Origin: Alphaproteobacteria bacterium
GTDB lineage: Bacteria > Pseudomonadota > Alphaproteobacteria > Caulobacterales > Caulobacteraceae
NCBI GenBank assembly: GCA_018895795.1
Contig: JAHINZ010000431.1
Location: forward strand, 1-9,153
Direction of reading: 5' to 3'
DNA length: 9,153 nt
Positions 5,201 to 9,153 of this stretch are shown in pieces (position 1 is the first letter of the stretch; each line of letters starts with the position of its first letter). The notes under the pieces are model-generated. The model was not told the origin of the DNA. It searched no databases and saw nothing but the letters and a program-made list of their open reading frames with translations. The position numbers and the translations under genes were made by a program.

Positions 5201-5854
5201 TCACCGATGTGAAACTCGCCGCACCACCCTGTCGCCGACCATCTGCAGCGCCTGGACCAGCACCAGCAGCAGCACCACGGTGACCACCATCACATCGGTC
5301 TGGAAGCGTTGATAGCCGAAGCGGATCGCCAGGTCGCCCAGTCCGCCAGCCCCGACCACGCCGGCCATGGCGGTATAGGACACCAGGGCGATGGCGGTGA
5401 CGGTGGCGGCGGCGATGATCCCGGGCATGGCCTCGGGGAGCAGAGCGTTGATCACCACCTGCCGGCGCTTGGCGCCCATGGCGAAGCTGGCCTCGATCAC
5501 GCCCTTGTCGACCTCGCGCAGGGCGGTCTCGACCAGGCGGGCGAAGAACGGCGCGGCGCCGGCCACCAGCGGCGGGATGGCGCCGGCAACCCCCAGCGAG
5601 GTGCCGACCAGGGCCACGGTCAGCGGGATCATCACGATCAGCAGGATCACGAACGGCACCGAGCGCAGGATGTTGACCAGCAGCGACAGCGCCCCGTTGG
5701 CGGCGCGATTGTCCAGCATCTGGCCCTTGCCGGTCAGGAACAGGATCACCCCCAGCGGCAGGCCCAGCAGCACGGTCAGGATCATCGAACCGCCCAGCAT
5801 GGCCAGGGTGTCGAGGCTCGCCTGGGCGATCTCGGCCCAATCGATATGGCCCAT
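5201..5854 (-). CDS. metI: MetI, methionine ABC importer permease
   Basis: Inner-membrane permease; two copies form the channel through which methionine passes, powered by MetN and fed by MetQ. The 217 residues match the family length and hold about five hydrophobic segments: roughly 20-41 (MLGGSMILTVLLGLPLGVIL), 56-82, 87-105, 143-175 and 187-207. LRSVPFVILLIVMIPLT (63-79) is characteristic of MetI. The cytoplasmic coupling (EAA) loop is at about 121-145 (EASFAMGAKRRQVVINALLP). The ATG at 5854 shares its A with the metN stop (TGATG), and GGAGGG lies seven bases upstream inside the end of metN, so translation is probably coupled. A large inverted repeat follows the stop directly. metQ is not next in line as it is in E. 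coli. Confidence 0.95.
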   Translation of the reverse strand: MGHIDWAEIAQASLDTLAMLGGSMILTVLLGLPLGVILFLTGKGQMLDNRAANGALSLLVNILRSVPFVILLIVMIPLTVALVGTSLGVAGAIPPLVAGAAPFFARLVETALREVDKGVIEASFAMGAKRRQVVINALLPEAMPGIIAAATVTAIALVSYTAMAGVVGAGGLGDLAIRFGYQRFQTDVMVVTVVLLLVLVQALQMVGDRVVRRVSHR

Positions 5855-6870
5855 CACGCGCCCTCCCCGATCAGGACCGGATCGACCCGCACGCCCGCCG
5901 CCTGAAACTGGGCGATGGCCGCGTCGACGTCGCCGCCGGTCAGGGCCAGGGTCAACTGGCCATAGGGCGTCTCGCGCAGGCGGTGGATGCGGCCGCCGAG
6001 GATCGAATAGTCGACGCCCGTGGTCCGAGCCACCTCGCCCAGCACCGGTTTGTAGGTCGCCTCGCCCCTGAAGGTCAGGCGAACCACCCGACCGGCCAGA
6101 ACCGCGCCGGCGGCCGGTTCGCCGTCCGCCTCGCGCACAAAGCGGCGGGCGGTGGCGCTGGCCGGATGCAGGAAGACATCCTCGACCGCGCCGGTCTCGA
6201 CGACCCGCCCGGCCTCCAGCACCGCCACCCGGTCGCAGACCCGGCGCACCACGTCCATCTCGTGGGTGATCAGCACGATGGTCAGGCCCAGCTCGCGATT
6301 GAGGCCCGAGACCAGGTCGAGGATCTGCTCGGTGGTTTCGGGGTCCAGGGCGCTGGTGGCCTCGTCGCACAGCAGCACCTTGGGCCCCGTCGCCAGGGCG
6401 CGGGCGACGCCCACGCGCTGCTTCTGGCCGCCCGACAGCTGGGCGGGGTATTTCGCGGCCTGGTCGGACAGCCCCACCCGCGCCAGCAGCTCGGCCGTCC
6501 GCGCCTTGACCTCGGCGGCCGGCCGACCGGCCAGCTTCAGCGGAAAGGCGACATTGTCGGCCACCGTCTTGGACGACAGCAGGTTGAAGTGCTGGAAGAT
6601 CATGCCCACCCGGCGCCGCAGGTCGCGCAGACCCTCGACGCCCAGGGCGGCGACATCGTCGCCATCGACCACCACCCGGCCGTCGGTCGGCCTTTCCAGG
6701 CCGTTGATCAGCCGGATCAGGGTCGATTTGCCCGCGCCCGAGGCCCCGATCACGCCGAACACCTCGCCGGCCCGCACCGACAGCGAAACCCCGCTCAGCG
6801 CGACATGGCCCTCGCCGCCGGCTTTCGCCTTGGGGGCATAGGTCTTGGAAACGGCCTCGAAGGCGATCAC
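5854..6870 (-). CDS. metN: MetN, methionine ABC importer ATPase with NIL sensor domain
   Basis: ATP-hydrolysing subunit, found as a dimer on the cytoplasmic face of MetI. It has 338 residues. Motifs seen in order: Walker A GASGAGKST (42-50, catalytic Lys48), Q-loop Gln93 (GMIFQHFNLL), ABC signature LSGGQ (145-149), Walker B VLLCDE (165-170, Glu170), D-loop SALD (173-176) and switch histidine in LITHEMD. The C-terminal part from about 262 is a NIL domain, an ACT-like fold which in E. coli MetN binds methionine and shuts down transport when it accumulates (trans-inhibition). The start is GTG at 6870, with AAGGA 11 bases upstream, a slightly long spacing; no better start is near. It overlaps metI by one base. 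A 116-bp gap separates it from the sensor-kinase gene upstream on the same strand. Confidence 0.96.
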   Translation of the reverse strand: MIAFEAVSKTYAPKAKAGGEGHVALSGVSLSVRAGEVFGVIGASGAGKSTLIRLINGLERPTDGRVVVDGDDVAALGVEGLRDLRRRVGMIFQHFNLLSSKTVADNVAFPLKLAGRPAAEVKARTAELLARVGLSDQAAKYPAQLSGGQKQRVGVARALATGPKVLLCDEATSALDPETTEQILDLVSGLNRELGLTIVLITHEMDVVRRVCDRVAVLEAGRVVETGAVEDVFLHPASATARRFVREADGEPAAGAVLAGRVVRLTFRGEATYKPVLGEVARTTGVDYSILGGRIHRLRETPYGQLTLALTGGDVDAAIAQFQAAGVRVDPVLIGEGA

Positions 6871-6986
6871 GTCTTGTCCGGTCCTTGGATCTTGGCCGCG
6901 CGAGGCGCCGGCGGGGGGCGAAGGCGGGCAGGATTATGCGCCCGGGCCGCGCAGGGGAATGGCCTTTTGTCGCCGCGGACCGGTTT
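6871..6986 (-). promoter_or_regulatory. Intergenic region before metNI
   Basis: These 116 bases lie between the stop of the sensor kinase and the GTG of metN. They probably hold the metNI promoter. The minus strand has GCATAATC near 6930-6940, a weak -10-like sequence without a good -35. No SAM-responsive riboswitch and no T-tailed terminator after the kinase gene could be recognised by eye, so read-through from the kinase gene is possible. Confidence 0.3.
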
Positions 6987-9104
6987 TCAGTCCGCGTCGC
7001 CCCCCAACACCTTGTGGATGCCGCCCAGAAGCGCCGCCGCCGTCACGGGTTTGGCGACATGCAGGTCGGCGCCGGCCGCGACGGCCTCGTCCCGGTGGTG
7101 AGCCATGGCGTTGGCGCTGAGCGCGACGATCGGCGTGCGCGGCCGATCCGCTTGCTCGGCTTCGATGGTCCGGATCGCCCGGATCGCCGTCAGACCGTCC
7201 ATCACCGGCATCTGGATATCCATCAGCACGACGTCGTAGCGTTCGGCCTTGAAGGCCTCGATGGCCAAGGCCCCATTCTCAACGATCGTCAGCTTGGCCT
7301 CGTACGGGGCGAGGATCAGATCGACCACCTTCTGGTTGGTCGGATGATCCTCGGCCAGCAGCACCCGTAAGGCCGCCTCGCTGACGGCGGGAGCGGGGGT
7401 GACATCGCTGGACGTCCGCCGATCGCCCTGACCGCGCGCCAGAGGGACGACCATCTGGAAGCGGCTGCCCTGACCTGGCGTCGAATCGGCCGTCAGCGCG
7501 CCCCCCATCATGTCCACGATGGCGTGGCTGATCGAAAGACCCAGGCCCGTCCCGCCGAAGGCGCGGGTCACGCTGGCGTCGCCCTGATTGAAGCGCTCGA
7601 AAAGACTGTTGGTCTTGGCGGCGTCGAAGCCGATACCGGTGTCGCTGACCGCGATCTGCAACCGGGGCGGGGCGTCGCCGCTGACCTCGATCTCGACGGC
7701 CACCCACCCTTGGCGCGTGAACTTGACGGCGTTGGACAGCAGATTGTCCACCACCTGGCGGATGCGGATGTCATCGCCCAAGAAGACACCCTGGGCCCCG
7801 GGGCCAAACCGGACGTCGAAGACCAGTCCCTGGGTCTCCGCCCGGCGTCGATGCATCTCCAGCGGTCCGCGCAGGGCGTGCTCGAGATCGAACGTCCGGC
7901 TTTGTAGAACCAGCCTTCCGCCTTCGATGCTGGTCACGTCCAGAATGTCCGACACCAGCCGCTCGAGACTCTCGCCCGAGGTCTGGATCAGGTCGACCAT
8001 GTCCCGCTGCTGGGGCGACAGCGCCGTTCGGGACAGGGCCGTCGTCACGCCGATGACGCCGTTCAGAGGCGTTCGGATCTCGTGGCTGACATTGGCCAGG
8101 AAATCGCTCTTGGCTTGGTTGGCGGCCTCGGCGGCGGCGCGGGCGGCGGCCATGTCGGCCTCCAGCAACTGCCGGTCGGTGACGTCCCGCGCCACGGCGA
8201 AGATCAGGCCCCCCGATATTCGGGTTCGCCATTCCAGCATCCGATAGACGCCGTCCTGACGGCGATAGCGATTGATGAAGCCCTGCACCTCGGCGCCCTC
8301 GCCCTGGCCTCGCAGCACCGCGCGGGTCGCTTCGACGTCATCCGGATGGATCAGGGGCAGGAATGGGCGCCCCTTCAGCGTTTCGAGCGGATAGCCGAGC
8401 GCGGCCTCCCAGCACCGGCTGAGCTCGATGAACCGGCCGTCCAGGCTGGCGATGCACAACATGTCGAGCGAGACGTCGAAGAAGCTCTGCAGGTTGCGCG
8501 CGGTCTCTCTCTGAAGCGCGGCGGCGGCCTGTTCGCGCGCCAGGCTGGCCGCCAGACGGGCGTCGGTGCGATGGCGTACGATCGCGATGGCCGCCAGATC
8601 AGCCGCCGTTTCGATGAAGGCGATGTCCTCGGTGGACGGCTTGCTGGGATGGCTCTGATAGATGGCGAAGGTGCCCAGAGGGACCCCCTCGACAAAGATC
8701 GGCGCGGACCAGCAGGAGGCCAGCCCGGCGGCCTCGGCCAGATCCTTGTAATCCTCCCACAGGGGATCGGTGGCGATGGACTCGACGATCACCTTGCGCC
8801 CCAGATAGAGGGCCGTGCCGCAGGACCCCGCCTTGGGGCCGATCGGCGTGCCGTGGATCGCCTGATTGTAGCTGTCGGGCAGCCCGGGCGCGGCCCCGAC
8901 CAGCAAGCGCTGCCGCGCGTCGTCGAGCAACAGGATACTGCACAGGATGTTGGGATCCTGCGCCTCCACCGACCGCACGATCGCCTCCAGCACCTCGGGC
9001 AGATCCCGGCCCGCCGCGATCAGGCTCATGGTGCGGTTGAAGGCGTCGCGAGGCGATGACCGGTCGACTGGCCACAACGGTTGAGGGCGATCGGTTTTAG
9101 CCAT
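6987..9104 (-). CDS. Cytosolic hybrid sensor histidine kinase, GAF-PAS-HisKA-HATPase-REC
   Basis: Two-component hybrid kinase of 705 residues with no membrane segment. Domains in order: GAF, about 20-178 (with GSCGTALYLGRKVIVES); PAS/PAC, about 203-312 (IHPDDVEATR; IFAVARDVTDRQ); a short alanine-rich coiled linker, 313-331; HisKA with SHEIRTPLNG and phospho-acceptor His341; HATPase_c with N-box DNLLSNAVKF (Asn454, Asn458), G1 DTGIGF (488-493), F-box LFERFNQ (501-507) and G2 GGTGLGL (517-523); and a receiver with acid pair Glu585/Asp586, phospho-acceptor Asp629 (VLMDIQMPVMDG), Ser663 and Lys685. All catalytic residues are present. There is no Hpt domain and no partner regulator in the window, so phosphate must pass to an unlinked protein or the REC may act on its own kinase. 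The ATG at 9104 is preferred, though its ribosome site is weak; a TTG at 9116 would add four residues. The signal sensed is unknown. Confidence 0.95.
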   Translation of the reverse strand: MAKTDRPQPLWPVDRSSPRDAFNRTMSLIAAGRDLPEVLEAIVRSVEAQDPNILCSILLLDDARQRLLVGAAPGLPDSYNQAIHGTPIGPKAGSCGTALYLGRKVIVESIATDPLWEDYKDLAEAAGLASCWSAPIFVEGVPLGTFAIYQSHPSKPSTEDIAFIETAADLAAIAIVRHRTDARLAASLAREQAAAALQRETARNLQSFFDVSLDMLCIASLDGRFIELSRCWEAALGYPLETLKGRPFLPLIHPDDVEATRAVLRGQGEGAEVQGFINRYRRQDGVYRMLEWRTRISGGLIFAVARDVTDRQLLEADMAAARAAAEAANQAKSDFLANVSHEIRTPLNGVIGVTTALSRTALSPQQRDMVDLIQTSGESLERLVSDILDVTSIEGGRLVLQSRTFDLEHALRGPLEMHRRRAETQGLVFDVRFGPGAQGVFLGDDIRIRQVVDNLLSNAVKFTRQGWVAVEIEVSGDAPPRLQIAVSDTGIGFDAAKTNSLFERFNQGDASVTRAFGGTGLGLSISHAIVDMMGGALTADSTPGQGSRFQMVVPLARGQGDRRTSSDVTPAPAVSEAALRVLLAEDHPTNQKVVDLILAPYEAKLTIVENGALAIEAFKAERYDVVLMDIQMPVMDGLTAIRAIRTIEAEQADRPRTPIVALSANAMAHHRDEAVAAGADLHVAKPVTAAALLGGIHKVLGGDAD

Positions 9105-9153
9105 GCGACAACTCAACGACCAAAGGCGCGCCGCTCAGCCTACAGTCGTCCTC
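9105..9153 (-). promoter_or_regulatory. Upstream edge of the sensor-kinase gene
   Basis: Only 49 bases remain to the window edge. No complete promoter or ribosome site stands out; the closest purine-rich stretch before the ATG is TTGAGT. Part of the kinase promoter probably lies outside the window. Confidence 0.25.

Noticed and set aside
5855..6370. Long upstream extension of the metI frame back to 6370
   Set aside because: The extension runs inside metN in another frame and is arginine/glycine low complexity; MetI similarity begins at the ATG at 5854, which has its own ribosome site.
5983..7101. Plus-strand open frame opposite metN
   Set aside because: Antisense to metN, whose ABC motifs are all intact; product is low-complexity with many His/Gln/Arg.
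8082..9059. Plus-strand open frame opposite the GAF-PAS half of the sensor kinase
   Set aside because: Antisense to a complete kinase; no domain seen.

Overview
The window is high-GC coding DNA with heavy use of C or G at third codon positions. Gene types (siderophore-type TonB receptor, FCD-type GntR regulator, soluble GAF-PAS hybrid kinase) and a dispersed palindromic repeat with a core like CCTCAGGATGAGGAC suggest an alphaproteobacterium of the Caulobacterales (Caulobacter/Phenylobacterium-like). This placement is inferred from style and family resemblance, not from a search.

Layout. Every gene but one is on the minus strand. Reading right to left, in the direction of transcription: a cytosolic hybrid sensor kinase (6987-9104); metN (5854-6870) and metI (5201-5854), overlapping by one base; a ~98-bp composite inverted repeat (5097-5194); a very acidic small protein (4693-5055); a small plus-strand gene (4448-4696) converging on it, with the two stop codons sharing CTAG; metQ, a lipoprotein (3496-4320); a 304-bp gene-free stretch with several inverted repeats; an FCD-family GntR regulator (2463-3191); and a TonB-dependent receptor (2303 to beyond the left edge, C-terminus cut off).

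How the genes may work together. MetN, MetI and MetQ make up a complete methionine-type (MetNIQ) ABC importer, but metQ is separated from metNI by two small genes and lacks a shared operon with them. The TonB receptor could bring a ligand across the outer membrane. The GntR protein next to it probably controls it: the 10-mer TGAAATGTCA, the core of a TGA-N4-TCA palindrome, occurs once upstream of the receptor and once upstream of the regulator. Whether receptor and ABC importer handle the same substrate is an inference only.

No tRNA, rRNA, CRISPR array, insertion sequence or phage gene was seen. I found no clearly new biological system. The most useful leads are the shared putative operator, an EF-hand-like loop inside the receptor barrel, the missing last metal-ligand histidine in the GntR protein, and the split met transporter locus.
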